Shown here in pieces: positions 14,808 through 22,731 of a DNA stretch of 28,259 nt. Numbering within the stretch: the first letter of the stretch is position 1; each line of letters begins with the position of its first letter. The stretch is from NCBI GenBank assembly GCA_036499165.1, contig DASYEE010000172.1:1-28259 (forward strand), read 5' to 3'. This DNA is from Galbitalea sp036499165. GTDB taxonomy: Bacteria > Actinomycetota > Actinomycetes > Actinomycetales > Microbacteriaceae. Made by a program: the position numbers and the translations under genes. The notes under the pieces were generated by a model. That model was not told the origin of the DNA and made no database searches. It was given only the letters and a program-made list of their open reading frames with translations.

Positions 14808-16379
14808 TCATGGCCGCACGACGCGCGCCGAGTGGTCTTCTGCATCCAGTGCGCGCAGTTTTTCCTTCTGCACCTTCGCCGTCGCGGTCTTCGGCAGCTC
14901 GTCGATGAACCGCAGGTATCTCGGCACCTTGAAGGGTGCCAGGTTCTCTGACGCCCAGGCGAAGACGTCGCTCGGCGTGACGGGGGCTGCGATGTCGCGC
15001 TGCACGACATAGACGAGCAGTTCCTCGTCAGAGAGTTCGGCCGGGACGCCGATCACGGCCGCCTCCGCGATCGCCGGGTGCCGCGCGACAGCCCGCTCGA
15101 CTTCGAGCGACGAGACGTTCTCGCCGCGGCGGCGCACGATGTCTTTCATGCGGTCGACGAAGAAGAAGAATCCGTCTGCATCTTCATAGGCGCTGTCGCC
15201 GGTGTAGAGCCAGTCGTCGCGGAGCGCTTCTGCCGTGCGGATCGGGTCACCGAAGTAGCCCAGCATCATTGCGGCGTTCTTCAACACCAACTGCCCGACG
15301 GTGCCGCGCTCGACTTCATTGCCCGCATCGTCGACGATCTTGGCCTGGGTTCGCGGGACGGCCGGGTCTGGATGATGCCGCGGGCGTCCCATGGTTCCCG
15401 GCCGGCGCGGCTCGTCGAGGGGCTCGAGCAGGCCGAACGTCGTCTCGCTCATGCCGAAGCCAGACAGCACGCGCAGCCCGAAGCGGCTCTCGACCTCGTC
15501 GACGATCTCGGTGGCCAGCGCGGGCACGCCGTAAGCGATTCGCACCTCGTTATCGAGGTCATCCGGTTCCGGAGGCTTCTTCGACAGGATCATTGCCATC
15601 GCCCCGATGAAGTTGAACACGGTCACCCGCGAGCGACGCACCTCGGGCCAGAATCGCGTCGCGCTGAACCGGCGAGATAACACCAGGGCCCCGCGGGCGG
15701 CGATTGCCGCCATCGTCGAGTACGCCTGCGAGTTGATGTGGAAGAGCGGCAGGCAGGCGTAGATGCGGTCGCCGGGGTTCATCTGCATCCATCGGGTGTA
15801 CGCCTGCCCGGTCAGCACGAAGTTGCGATGGGTCTGCATGACCCCCTTCGGATTGCCCGTCGTGCCGGAGGTGTAGATCAGGCTGATCACGTCGTCGCCG
15901 GACAGGGCGGTGGTCGGCGCGGGAACGGATGCTGCCGACATCAGGTCGCTGAAGCGGTGGCCGGGATGCTCGCCCGCGCTCAGAAGTGTGAGAAAGGGCA
16001 CCTCAGCCTGCACCTGGGTCATCACCTCGAGATAGTCGTCGTCGACCAGGGCGAAGCTCGCGCCGCAGTCGGCCGCGACATACGTCGCCTCCGCGGCGCG
16101 AAAGCCCGTGTTGAGCGCGACGAGGATGCCGCCAACCCTCGCGAGGCCCAGCCACGCCCAGACGAAGAGCGGCGAATTCTCCATCATGAAGATCACCCGG
16201 TCGCCCTTGCGAACGCCGAGCCGGTGCCAGGTGGCCGCGGCGGTCTCGATCAGGTGGTCGGACTCCGCGTAGGAGTAGCTGGAGTCGTCTGCGGCGAAGA
16301 TCAGGAACGGATCGTCGGGAGCTTCAGCGGCGGCGGTGTGAAAGAACTCGGTGAGGTTGAGGGTTGCTAGATCGATCAC
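14808..16379 (-). CDS. acyl-CoA ligase (AMP-forming), crotonobetaine/carnitine-CoA ligase-like
   Basis: The 523-aa protein is a complete ANL-superfamily acyl-CoA synthetase. The P-loop is YTSGTTGNPKG (169-179). The A5 motif is GFGMSETTFG, the A7 motif is DDWLYTGDSAY, and FFFVDRMKDIVRRRGENVS is the hinge region (A8). The catalytic lysine is in PKTATAKVQKEKL near the C-terminus. It activates a carboxylic acid to its CoA ester through an acyl-AMP. Similarity is to the CaiC-like group, but the substrate cannot be read. GTG at 16379 follows TATTCT by exactly six bases, the leaderless pattern, with a GTCTC box in the promoter. The LVIVD gene is in the same operon. It probably supplies the first CoA ester for the thiolase/carboxyltransferase steps. 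Confidence 0.92.
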   Translation of the reverse strand: MIDLATLNLTEFFHTAAAEAPDDPFLIFAADDSSYSYAESDHLIETAAATWHRLGVRKGDRVIFMMENSPLFVWAWLGLARVGGILVALNTGFRAAEATYVAADCGASFALVDDDYLEVMTQVQAEVPFLTLLSAGEHPGHRFSDLMSAASVPAPTTALSGDDVISLIYTSGTTGNPKGVMQTHRNFVLTGQAYTRWMQMNPGDRIYACLPLFHINSQAYSTMAAIAARGALVLSRRFSATRFWPEVRRSRVTVFNFIGAMAMILSKKPPEPDDLDNEVRIAYGVPALATEIVDEVESRFGLRVLSGFGMSETTFGLLEPLDEPRRPGTMGRPRHHPDPAVPRTQAKIVDDAGNEVERGTVGQLVLKNAAMMLGYFGDPIRTAEALRDDWLYTGDSAYEDADGFFFFVDRMKDIVRRRGENVSSLEVERAVARHPAIAEAAVIGVPAELSDEELLVYVVQRDIAAPVTPSDVFAWASENLAPFKVPRYLRFIDELPKTATAKVQKEKLRALDAEDHSARVVRP

Positions 16380-16385
16380 GTACCT

Positions 16386-16408
16386 AGAATAAGACGTTGT
16401 CTCTAAAT
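16386..16408. promoter_or_regulatory. leaderless promoter of the CoA-ligase gene with GTCTC box
   Basis: On the minus strand a TTGTTA box is followed by a 16-nt spacer and TATTCT (16391-16386). Six bases later comes the GTG start at 16379. The spacer contains GAGAC, the complement of GTCTC in GTCTCTAAAT at 16399-16408. The same gap must also hold the promoter of the divergent dehydrogenase gene at 16445, which was not resolved. Confidence 0.45.
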
Positions 16409-16444
16409 AACAAGACCTAGCAACACGGAATCAGGGGTGTAGTC

Positions 16445-17494
16445 ATGGCGGATCCGACGATTGCCGTCATCGCGGGCGACGGAATCGGGCAGGAGGTCGT
16501 GCCGGCGGCCATCCAATGCCTCGATCGCGTCGCGGAGCTGCACGGCTTTCGGCTCGCCTACCGCCATCTCGACTGGGGCTCAGAGCACTATTTCCGCACG
16601 GGCGCCATGATGCCGCCGGACGGCATCGAGACGCTCTCGCGATTCGACGCCATCTTCCTCGGCGCAGTCGGGCATCCCGACCTTCCCGACACGGAGACGC
16701 TGTGGGGGCTGCTCATCCCTATTCGGCGCCAGTTCGCACAGTACGTCAACCTCCGCCCCGTGCGGACGCTCGCGGGAATCGCGGGGCCGCTCGCCAGCAC
16801 GACACCGATCGATTTCGTCATCGTGCGCGAGAACAACGAGGGTGAGTATTCGGAGATCGGTGGCCGGCTGTATCGCGGCACGCTCGAAGAGAGCGCGCAC
16901 CAGACCGCCGTCTTCACGCTGCGCGGGGTGCAGCGTATTGCCGCGTTTGCCGCTCGGCTCGCATCCACCCGCGGCGGGGTCCTCGTCTCGGCGACCAAGA
17001 GCAACGGCATCATCCACTCCATGCCCTTCTGGGACGAGGTCGTTGCGCGCGTCGCAACCTCGATCGGCGTCGAGGTCGACAGCGTCCTGATCGACGCGCT
17101 GGCGGCACGGATGGTGCTCCGGCCTGCGAGCCTGGATGTCGTCGTGGCGTCGAACCTGTTCGGCGACATCCTCTCGGATCTCGGCAGCGCAATTACCGGG
17201 TCGATCGGGGTCGCACCGAGCGCCAACCTCAATCCTGAGCGGCAGTTCCCCTCGCTGTTCGAGCCGGTACACGGCTCCGCCCCAGACATCGCCGGGCTTG
17301 GGATCGCGAATCCCGTCGGCCAGATCTGGTCCGGCGCGCTCATGCTCGAACACCTCGGGTTCACCGATGCGGCAAGCCACCTCACCCGGGCGTTCGAGTC
17401 GGTCCTCGCGCGGGGAATCGCGACCAGGGATCTCGGTGGATCAGCATCGACCGCGACCTTCACCCGGGCCGTCGTCGACACCCTCGGGGCATGA
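16445..17494 (+). CDS. isocitrate/isopropylmalate dehydrogenase-family enzyme, tartrate/D-malate dehydrogenase-like
   Basis: The 349-aa protein is a decarboxylating beta-hydroxyacid dehydrogenase. It has VIAGDGIGQEV (8-18), RENNEGEYS (the substrate-binding block), the lysine of SATKSNGIIH, SNLFGDILSDLGSAI and EPVHGSAPDIAG. The PIRRQFAQYVNLRPVR stretch and GAVGHPDLPDTETLWGL are more like tartrate/D-malate dehydrogenases than leucine-pathway LeuB. It would oxidise and decarboxylate a 2-hydroxydicarboxylate with NAD+. AGGGG precedes the ATG at 16445, and the gene diverges from the CoA ligase. It may process a tartrate- or malate-like product of the island. LeuB itself is the main alternative. 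Confidence 0.85.
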   Translation: MADPTIAVIAGDGIGQEVVPAAIQCLDRVAELHGFRLAYRHLDWGSEHYFRTGAMMPPDGIETLSRFDAIFLGAVGHPDLPDTETLWGLLIPIRRQFAQYVNLRPVRTLAGIAGPLASTTPIDFVIVRENNEGEYSEIGGRLYRGTLEESAHQTAVFTLRGVQRIAAFAARLASTRGGVLVSATKSNGIIHSMPFWDEVVARVATSIGVEVDSVLIDALAARMVLRPASLDVVVASNLFGDILSDLGSAITGSIGVAPSANLNPERQFPSLFEPVHGSAPDIAGLGIANPVGQIWSGALMLEHLGFTDAASHLTRAFESVLARGIATRDLGGSASTATFTRAVVDTLGA

Positions 17495-17497
17495 TCC

Positions 17498-17535
17498 GTC
17501 GACACAGTCGACACACGCCCCCAAGTCGGTAGGCT
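17498..17535 (+). promoter_or_regulatory. dcd promoter: tandem 9-bp repeat and leaderless -10
   Basis: GTCGACACA occurs twice in tandem at 17498-17506 and 17507-17515. It is followed by TAGGCT (17530-17535), seven bases before the ATG at 17543. TCGACA within the second repeat is the best -35 match, with a 15-nt spacer. The repeat may be an activator or repressor site; that is inferred. Confidence 0.45.
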
Positions 17536-17542
17536 CGTGCCC

Positions 17543-18145
17543 ATGCTTCTGAGTGACCGCGACATCAGGGAACAGCTCGAAACCGGCCGCGTCGGGCTCG
17601 AACCCCTCGACCTGGGGATGATCCAACCGTCGAGCATCGACGTGCGACTCGACAAGTACTTCAGGCTGTTCGACAACCACAAGTACCCGTTCATCGACCC
17701 CGCGATCGACCAGCCGGACCTCACGCGGCTGGTGGAGATCGAGGATGGCGAGCCATTTATCCTGCACCCGGGCGAGTTCGTGCTCGGGTCGACCTACGAG
17801 CTGGTCACGCTGCCCGACGACATCGCAGCGCGGCTCGAGGGCAAGAGTTCACTCGGGCGTCTCGGGTTGCTGACGCATTCGACTGCGGGCTTCGTCGACC
17901 CCGGCTTCTCCGGGCACGTGACGCTCGAGCTGAGCAACGTCGCGACCCTGCCGATCAAGCTCTGGCCCGGCATGAAGATCGGGCAGCTGTGCTTCATCCG
18001 CCTGTCGTCGCCGGCCGAGAAGCCGTACGGGTCGGCGGAGTACTCGTCGCGCTACCAGGGGCAGCGCGGACCGACCGCTTCGCGGTCGCACCTGAACTTC
18101 CACCTGACGCAGATCCCGCCGCTGAGCGACGACCCGCTGAGCTAG
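17543..18145 (+). CDS. dcd: dCTP deaminase (probably bifunctional dCTP deaminase/dUTPase)
   Basis: The 200-aa protein matches the dCTP deaminase family, which makes dUTP (or directly dUMP) for thymidylate synthesis. It begins LLSDRDIREQL and contains MIQPSSIDVRLDKYFRLF. The loop GKSSLGRLGLLTHSTAGFVDPGFSGHVTLELSN carries the catalytic Glu in the LELSN segment. The HSTAGFVDPGF form (small residues after HST) is the pattern of the bifunctional mycobacterial-type enzyme rather than the E. coli type. Length is normal. It starts at 17543; a GTG six bases earlier is in frame but less likely given the leaderless promoter spacing. Not obviously related to its neighbours: a housekeeping gene. Confidence 0.95.
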   Translation: MLLSDRDIREQLETGRVGLEPLDLGMIQPSSIDVRLDKYFRLFDNHKYPFIDPAIDQPDLTRLVEIEDGEPFILHPGEFVLGSTYELVTLPDDIAARLEGKSSLGRLGLLTHSTAGFVDPGFSGHVTLELSNVATLPIKLWPGMKIGQLCFIRLSSPAEKPYGSAEYSSRYQGQRGPTASRSHLNFHLTQIPPLSDDPLS

Positions 18146-18154
18146 GGGTTTCGA

Positions 18155-18331
18155 CAGACAGGCTCACTCGACCATCGGTTATGGCATTTCAGGAGGGGGT
18201 AACTCGGGGTTGGTCTCGATAACGCCGGGCTCCGCCGCGGCTACTCGACCAGCGAGTAGGGGCGGCGCGGGCTCCGCCGCGGCTACTCGACCAGCGGGCA
18301 GCGGGCAGGGGCGGCGCGGGCTCCGACAGGC
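18155..18331. repeat. dispersed-repeat cluster (REP-like, multiple partial copies)
   Basis: After dcd is a mosaic of short repeats. A 28-bp unit (GGGCTCCGCCGC...GACCAGCG) occurs exactly twice, at 18227-18254 and 18269-18296. A shared 19-bp piece, AGGGGCGGCGCGGGCTCCG, occurs at 18258-18276 and 18307-18325. The core GGTCTCGAT...CTACTCGACC (18211-18250) recurs at 25998-26034. A CGACAGGCTCA element also appears near 18158 and 18324. Such motifs are widespread between genes in Microbacteriaceae genomes. No coding sequence is seen. Confidence 0.75.
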
Positions 18332-18862
18332 TCAAGCGGCAGGAGCGTCCAGCTGCTCCAGCTGCCAGACGAGCCAGGGGCTGAACGCGTACGGGGCCGC
18401 GCTCGCGGCCGCGGTGAGGGACGCGGGATCGACCCACTCCCACTCCGAGACCTCGGCTGGGTTGCCGGCCACGGCATCCGTCGTCATCGCGCGGTAGACC
18501 GGGCAGATCTCGTTTTCGACGATTCCGGATGCGTCGACCGCGCGATAGCGAAAGTCGGGAAGCACGAGCTTCAGTTCGCGAACGCTGATGCCGAGCTCGG
18601 CGGATGCGCGGCGCGCGATCGCGTCCTCGACGCTCTCACCGGGGGCGGGGTGCCCGCAGAACGAGTTGGTCCAGACGCCCGGCCAGGTGAGTTTCGTGAG
18701 CGCTCGGCGGGTGACGAGCACCCGCCCTGCCCCGTCAAACACGTGGCAGGAGAACGCGAGATGCAGCGGCGTATCGCTCGTGTGAACGGTCGCCTTATCG
18801 GCTTCGCCCACCGCGATTCCGTCGTTGTCAAGGAGGACTACCCGCTCGGTCTGTTCAGTCAT
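18332..18862 (-). CDS. idi: type 1 isopentenyl-diphosphate delta-isomerase
   Basis: The 176-aa protein is a type 1 IPP isomerase (Nudix fold), converting IPP to DMAPP for isoprenoid synthesis. The catalytic pair is Cys69 (NSFCGHP) and Glu118 (ENEICPVY). Metal ligands His27, His34, His71 and Glu116/118 occupy the same order as in the E. coli enzyme, shifted by two residues. LHLAFSCHVF and RRALTKLTWPGVWTNS are conserved blocks. It is divergent from crtE with only 20 nt between start codons, so their promoters overlap, linking precursor supply to carotenoid synthesis. The ATG at 18862 has no clear Shine-Dalgarno; GACTAT seven bases upstream could be its -10. Confidence 0.95.
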   Translation of the reverse strand: MTEQTERVVLLDNDGIAVGEADKATVHTSDTPLHLAFSCHVFDGAGRVLVTRRALTKLTWPGVWTNSFCGHPAPGESVEDAIARRASAELGISVRELKLVLPDFRYRAVDASGIVENEICPVYRAMTTDAVAGNPAEVSEWEWVDPASLTAAASAAPYAFSPWLVWQLEQLDAPAA

Positions 18863-18869
18863 GCTCGCG

Positions 18870-18882
18870 ATAGTCTGCCTAA
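18870..18882. promoter_or_regulatory. overlapping divergent promoters of idi and crtE
   Basis: TAGTCT (18871-18876) lies six bases before the crtE ATG at 18883, a leaderless arrangement. On the other strand GACTAT (18875-18870) lies seven bases before the idi ATG. The two -10 boxes overlap on opposite strands, so RNA polymerase probably cannot serve both at once. The crtE box is the stronger match. Confidence 0.45.
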
Positions 18883-19953
18883 ATGGAGGATTCCGACCTG
18901 CTCGCGGTTGCAGAGGCGAGGCAAGCGCAGGTCGACGGAGTCCTCGACCGCTTCTTCAGCCTAGCCAAGAACAGGGCATCGGCCTTCGGCCCGGAGTACG
19001 TGCAGCTGTGGCAAGATCTCGAGACCAGTGCAACCGGCGGGAAGCGATTTCGCCCAAGAATGGTCTTCTGCGCATACCAGGCGCTCGGCGGTGACGACAT
19101 GGAGGCGGCGGCATACATTGGCGCAGCCTTCGAGCTGCTGCACACCGCGCTCATCGTGCACGACGACGTGATCGATCACGACTTCATCCGCCGCGGGATC
19201 CCCAATATCTCGGGCAGCTACCGCGATCGCGCGATCGCAAACGGCGCAACGGAACGCGCCGCCGAGCACAAAGGGATCTCGGCCGCCGTGATCGCCGGTG
19301 ACCTCGCACTCTTCAACGCCTACCGCCTCATCGATCGAAGTGGCGTGGGCGACATGGTGCGAAGCCGCCTGGTCGAGGTCATGGATGACGCCCTGTTCGC
19401 GAGTGCGGCAGGCGAGCTGATCGACGTCGACTTCTCCCACCTCGCCGACATGCCCCGGGTGGACGACATCCTCACCATGGAGCGCCTGAAGACGGCTGTG
19501 TACTCGTTCGAGTGCCCACTGCAGGCCGGCGCGATCCTCGCTGGAGCGCCGGATGACGTGGTGCAGACTCTCGCAGACTTCGGGCGGGAGATCGGGGTCG
19601 CGTACCAAATCGTCGATGACCTCCTCGGAGTGTTCGGCCAGGAGGCCGAAACGGGCAAGACCACCATCGGCGACCTGCGCGAGGGCAAACGCACCGTGCT
19701 GATCTCCTACGTCACGGGCACAAGCGAGTGGAGCGAGATCGAGCCGCTCGTCGGCAAGGAGGACCTCACAGAAGCCGAGGCGGTGCGGGTGCGTGAGGTG
19801 CTCGTCTCGAGCGGCGCGAGAGCTTTTGCAGAGGGACTTGCGCGCTACTACGGCAACCGGGCGGCATCCCGCCTGTCGGAGCCGCACATCCCTCCCGCCC
19901 TGCGCCGTGAGCTCCACCCGGTTGCCGACGCGGTGCTTGGTCGGGTCAAGTGA
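18883..19953 (+). CDS. crtE: geranylgeranyl diphosphate synthase
   Basis: The 356-aa trans-prenyltransferase makes GGPP from DMAPP/FPP and IPP. GGKRFRPRM (52-60) binds IPP. The first aspartate motif is HDDVIDHD (Asp94, 95, 98). The second, AYQIVDDLLGVFG, has DDLLG rather than the classic DDxxD, a form common in actinobacterial enzymes. KTTIGDLREGKRTVL is the expected C-terminal block. It is the first gene of the carotenoid operon. Its stop overlaps the crtB GTG by 4 nt. The start codon fits the leaderless promoter spacing. Confidence 0.95.
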   Translation: MEDSDLLAVAEARQAQVDGVLDRFFSLAKNRASAFGPEYVQLWQDLETSATGGKRFRPRMVFCAYQALGGDDMEAAAYIGAAFELLHTALIVHDDVIDHDFIRRGIPNISGSYRDRAIANGATERAAEHKGISAAVIAGDLALFNAYRLIDRSGVGDMVRSRLVEVMDDALFASAAGELIDVDFSHLADMPRVDDILTMERLKTAVYSFECPLQAGAILAGAPDDVVQTLADFGREIGVAYQIVDDLLGVFGQEAETGKTTIGDLREGKRTVLISYVTGTSEWSEIEPLVGKEDLTEAEAVRVREVLVSSGARAFAEGLARYYGNRAASRLSEPHIPPALRRELHPVADAVLGRVK

Positions 19954-20816
19954 GCCGCGCGAGCCTGTACGACAGGGTGGCGGAGGAGACGGCAAGCATC
20001 GTCATCCGGCGGTACTCGACATCCTTCGGGCTGGCGTCTCGATTGCTCGAGCCGACCGTGCGCCAGCACGTCGAGAACATCTACGCTCTGGTGCGCATCG
20101 CCGATGAGATCGTGGACGGCGAAGCGGCGGGGGCAGGTCTCGACACTATCGATGCCGCCCGCCAGCTGAACGAGCTCGAGGTCGAGACCGGCTTCGCGAT
20201 CGATAAGGGGTACAGCTCGAACCTGGTCGTTCACGCGTTCGCGCTGACGGCCCGCGAGACGGGCTTCGGCCAGGCGCTCACTGCGCCGTTCTTTGAATCG
20301 ATGCGCACCGACCTCAGCCAGACCGAGCACGACCAGGCCAGCTTCGATCGCTACGTCTACGGGTCAGCCGAGGTAGTCGGTCTCATGTGCCTCTGCGCGT
20401 TCCTGCGTGGCGGCACGTACACCGACGCCGAGCTCCAGCGCTTCGAGGGGGCGGCCCGGGCACTCGGCGCGGCGTTCCAGAAGGTCAACTTCCTGCGCGA
20501 CCTGTCCGCCGACTTCCAGGGCCTCGGGCGTAGCTACTTTCCCGGCATCTCGGTCGCGGGTTTCAGCGACGTCGACAAGAATCGGCTGCTCGACGACATC
20601 GACAACGACCTCAGGATGTCGGGTGCCGTCATCCAGGATCTCCCGGCCGGCAGCCGTCGCGCCGTCGCCCTCGCGCACGACCTCTTCGCAGAACTCTCGC
20701 GTCGCCTGCGCGCCACCCCGGCGAGCCGGCTGGTGTCATCGCGGGTGCGCGTCCCGAATGCCGTGAAGCTGCGGATCGCTGCAGGGGCGTCGCTCGGGCG
20801 GAGGCCGCGACGGTGA
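19950..20816 (+). CDS. crtB: phytoene synthase
   Basis: The 288-aa protein condenses two GGPP to phytoene. It has the squalene/phytoene synthase motifs RYSTSFGLAS (21-30), YALVRIADEIVD (45-56, first Asp-rich motif) and FQKVNFLRDLSADFQGLGRSYFP (second motif, DLSAD). The GTG start at 19950 overlaps crtE by 4 nt (GTGA), and the 3' end overlaps crtI the same way, so the operon is translationally coupled. Length and motifs are normal. Confidence 0.95.
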   Translation: MSRASLYDRVAEETASIVIRRYSTSFGLASRLLEPTVRQHVENIYALVRIADEIVDGEAAGAGLDTIDAARQLNELEVETGFAIDKGYSSNLVVHAFALTARETGFGQALTAPFFESMRTDLSQTEHDQASFDRYVYGSAEVVGLMCLCAFLRGGTYTDAELQRFEGAARALGAAFQKVNFLRDLSADFQGLGRSYFPGISVAGFSDVDKNRLLDDIDNDLRMSGAVIQDLPAGSRRAVALAHDLFAELSRRLRATPASRLVSSRVRVPNAVKLRIAAGASLGRRPRR

Positions 20817-22402
20817 GTGCTGCAGCGCGCCCGCCGAAGAGTGCGGTCGTGGTGATCGGCGGCGGCATCAGCGGTCTCGCATCGGCTGCGCTGCTCGCGC
20901 GCCAGGGGCATGAAGTCACCCTGCTCGAGTCCCATTCGACGCTCGGCGGGAGGGCGGGCAGCTGGGAGCAGGACGGCTTCCGCTGGGACACCGGGCCGTC
21001 CTGGTATCTCATGCCTGAGGTGTTCGATCACTTCTACAAACTGCTCGGGACGAGCTCTGCCGAGCAGCTCCAGCTGGTAACCCTCGATCCCGGTTACCGC
21101 GTGTTTTTTGAGGGAATAGCTGACCCGATCGATGTAGCTGCGACTCGTCAGGAGAACATCGAGCTATTCGAGAGGGTTCGCCGGGGCTCCGGCAAACGTC
21201 TCGCGAAATACCTCGACTCGGCGGCCGAGACGTACGCGCTCGCAAAAAAGTACTTCCTCTACACGAGCTTCCAGAGCCTCCTGCCACTGTTCAACCGCGA
21301 GGTGCTCGGCAAGCTCGGTCCGCTCGTGGCCTCGCTCATCCGGCCGCTTTCGTCTCTCACGCGCCACGCCGTCAGAGACGAGAGGCTGCGCAAGATTCTC
21401 GGGTATCCGGCGGTGTTTCTCGGCGCATCCCCTTATATAACGCCCAGCATGTACCAGCTCATGAGTCATCTCGATCTCGAGGAGGGCGTGCTCTACCCGA
21501 TGGGCGGCTTCGCGCGGGTGATCGAGACCATCGCTGACCTCGCGCGGGCGGAAGGGGTGACGATCGTGACGGATGCCACGGCCACCCGCATCGTCGTCGA
21601 GAAAGGACGGGCGACCGGAGTCGAATACCTCGGCGCCGATGGGGCGAAGCACACTGACCCTGCCGACATCGTGGTCTCAACCGTCGACCTGCACTTCAGC
21701 GAGACCCAGTTGCTCAGCCCCGCGCAGCAGACCTACCCACAGTCGTGGTGGGACAGGCGGATGCCCGGGCCGAGCGCCCTCCTCGTAAACCTCGGCGTGC
21801 GCGGCGAGCTGCCGGAGCTCGAGCACCACACTCTGCTGTTCGCGAATGACTGGAAGTCGGGCTTTGACGCGATCTTCGGTGCAGGGCCGCACGTCCCGAA
21901 CACTCCGTCGCTCTACGTCTGCAAGCCGAGCGGGATTGATCCGGATGTCGCACCGGACAACCACGAGAACCTGTTCGTGCTCGTGCCGATCCCCGCCGAC
22001 CCGAAGCTCGGCAAGGGCGGGATCGGGGGCACGGGAGACAAGGCGATCGAGACGCTCGCGGATTCTGTGATCCAGCAGATCGCGGACTGGGCGAACATCC
22101 CCAACCTGGCCTCGCGCGTCACCGTGCGCCGAACGGTCGGCCCCGCGGACTTCGTGAGCGACCTGAACGCCTGGCGAGGAACGGCGCTCGGTCCGGCGCA
22201 CACACTGCGGCAGAGCGCGTTCTTTCGCGCGGGCAACCGCAGCCGACGAGTCAAGGGTCTCTACTTTGCGGGCGGGTCGACGATCCCTGGCATCGGGCTG
22301 CCCATGTGTCTCATCAGCGCGGAGATCGTGCTGAAGCGCATCAACGGCGACACGTCGACCGGGCCGCTGCCGGAGCCGCTCGGCGATCGTCCGGCGGTCT
22401 AG
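20813..22402 (+). CDS. crtI: phytoene desaturase
   Basis: The 529-aa FAD enzyme desaturates phytoene to lycopene. The N-terminal dinucleotide fold is VVVIGGGISGLASAALLAR (12-30), followed by LESHSTLGGRAGSW and RWDTGPSWYLMPEVF. The C-terminus has GLYFAGGSTIPGIGLPMCLISAEIV, typical of CrtI. GTG at 20813 overlaps the crtB stop (GTGA). In this operon the product lycopene is passed to CrtEb and CrtYe/Yf instead of to a single-chain CrtY. Confidence 0.95.
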   Translation: MSAAARPPKSAVVVIGGGISGLASAALLARQGHEVTLLESHSTLGGRAGSWEQDGFRWDTGPSWYLMPEVFDHFYKLLGTSSAEQLQLVTLDPGYRVFFEGIADPIDVAATRQENIELFERVRRGSGKRLAKYLDSAAETYALAKKYFLYTSFQSLLPLFNREVLGKLGPLVASLIRPLSSLTRHAVRDERLRKILGYPAVFLGASPYITPSMYQLMSHLDLEEGVLYPMGGFARVIETIADLARAEGVTIVTDATATRIVVEKGRATGVEYLGADGAKHTDPADIVVSTVDLHFSETQLLSPAQQTYPQSWWDRRMPGPSALLVNLGVRGELPELEHHTLLFANDWKSGFDAIFGAGPHVPNTPSLYVCKPSGIDPDVAPDNHENLFVLVPIPADPKLGKGGIGGTGDKAIETLADSVIQQIADWANIPNLASRVTVRRTVGPADFVSDLNAWRGTALGPAHTLRQSAFFRAGNRSRRVKGLYFAGGSTIPGIGLPMCLISAEIVLKRINGDTSTGPLPEPLGDRPAV

Positions 22403-22404
22403 CC

Positions 22405-22731
22405 GTGGGCATCCTGTACCTGGCAGGGCTAGTCGTCGCGCTCACCGGAATGGTCGCGCTCGACTGGCGGCTGCGGCTCTTCTTCTGGCGCGACTGGCGG
22501 CGAGCGGCGATCGTGCTGGTCGTGGGGCTCGCGTTCTTCCTTCTGTGGGACACGCAGGGCATCCGGCTCGGGATCTTCTTCCGCGGCGAGACGTCGTTCA
22601 TGACCGGGGTGCAGGTTGCGCCTGAGCTGCCCATCGAGGAGCCGTTCTTCCTGCTGCTGCTCTGCTACCTCGCGATGAACCTCTACGGGGTGCTCACCAG
22701 GGCACGCGTGTCGAGACCAGGGCGCCCATGA
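22405..22731 (+). CDS. crtYe: C50 carotenoid epsilon-cyclase subunit (CrtYe-type lycopene cyclase domain)
   Basis: The 108-aa membrane protein has three predicted helices and the heterodimeric lycopene-cyclase signature with the acidic motif PIEEPFF (76-82). The GTG at 22405, 2 nt after the crtI stop, is chosen; an earlier in-frame start at 22306 would lie inside crtI. It acts with the next gene product to cyclise C50 ends. Which subunit is Ye and which Yf is assigned by operon order and the EE motif, not by experiment. Confidence 0.88.
   Translation: MGILYLAGLVVALTGMVALDWRLRLFFWRDWRRAAIVLVVGLAFFLLWDTQGIRLGIFFRGETSFMTGVQVAPELPIEEPFFLLLLCYLAMNLYGVLTRARVSRPGRP

Noticed and set aside
14764..14811. 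Upstream start for the LVIVD protein overlapping the CoA-ligase stop by 4 nt.
   Set aside because: No ribosome site precedes it, and the added residues are low-complexity (Gln/Glu/Asp/Asn rich); GAGGAG supports 14763. Kept as an alternative.
13411..15012. A 533-codon plus-strand frame opposite the LVIVD protein.
   Set aside because: The minus strand has repeated DPxxP motifs in frame; the plus frame has no recognisable domain.
18155..18331. CRISPR array, suggested by spaced direct repeats after dcd.
   Set aside because: Only two full 28-bp copies with a 14-bp gap, GC-rich hairpin-type units, no cas genes; it fits a dispersed intergenic repeat.
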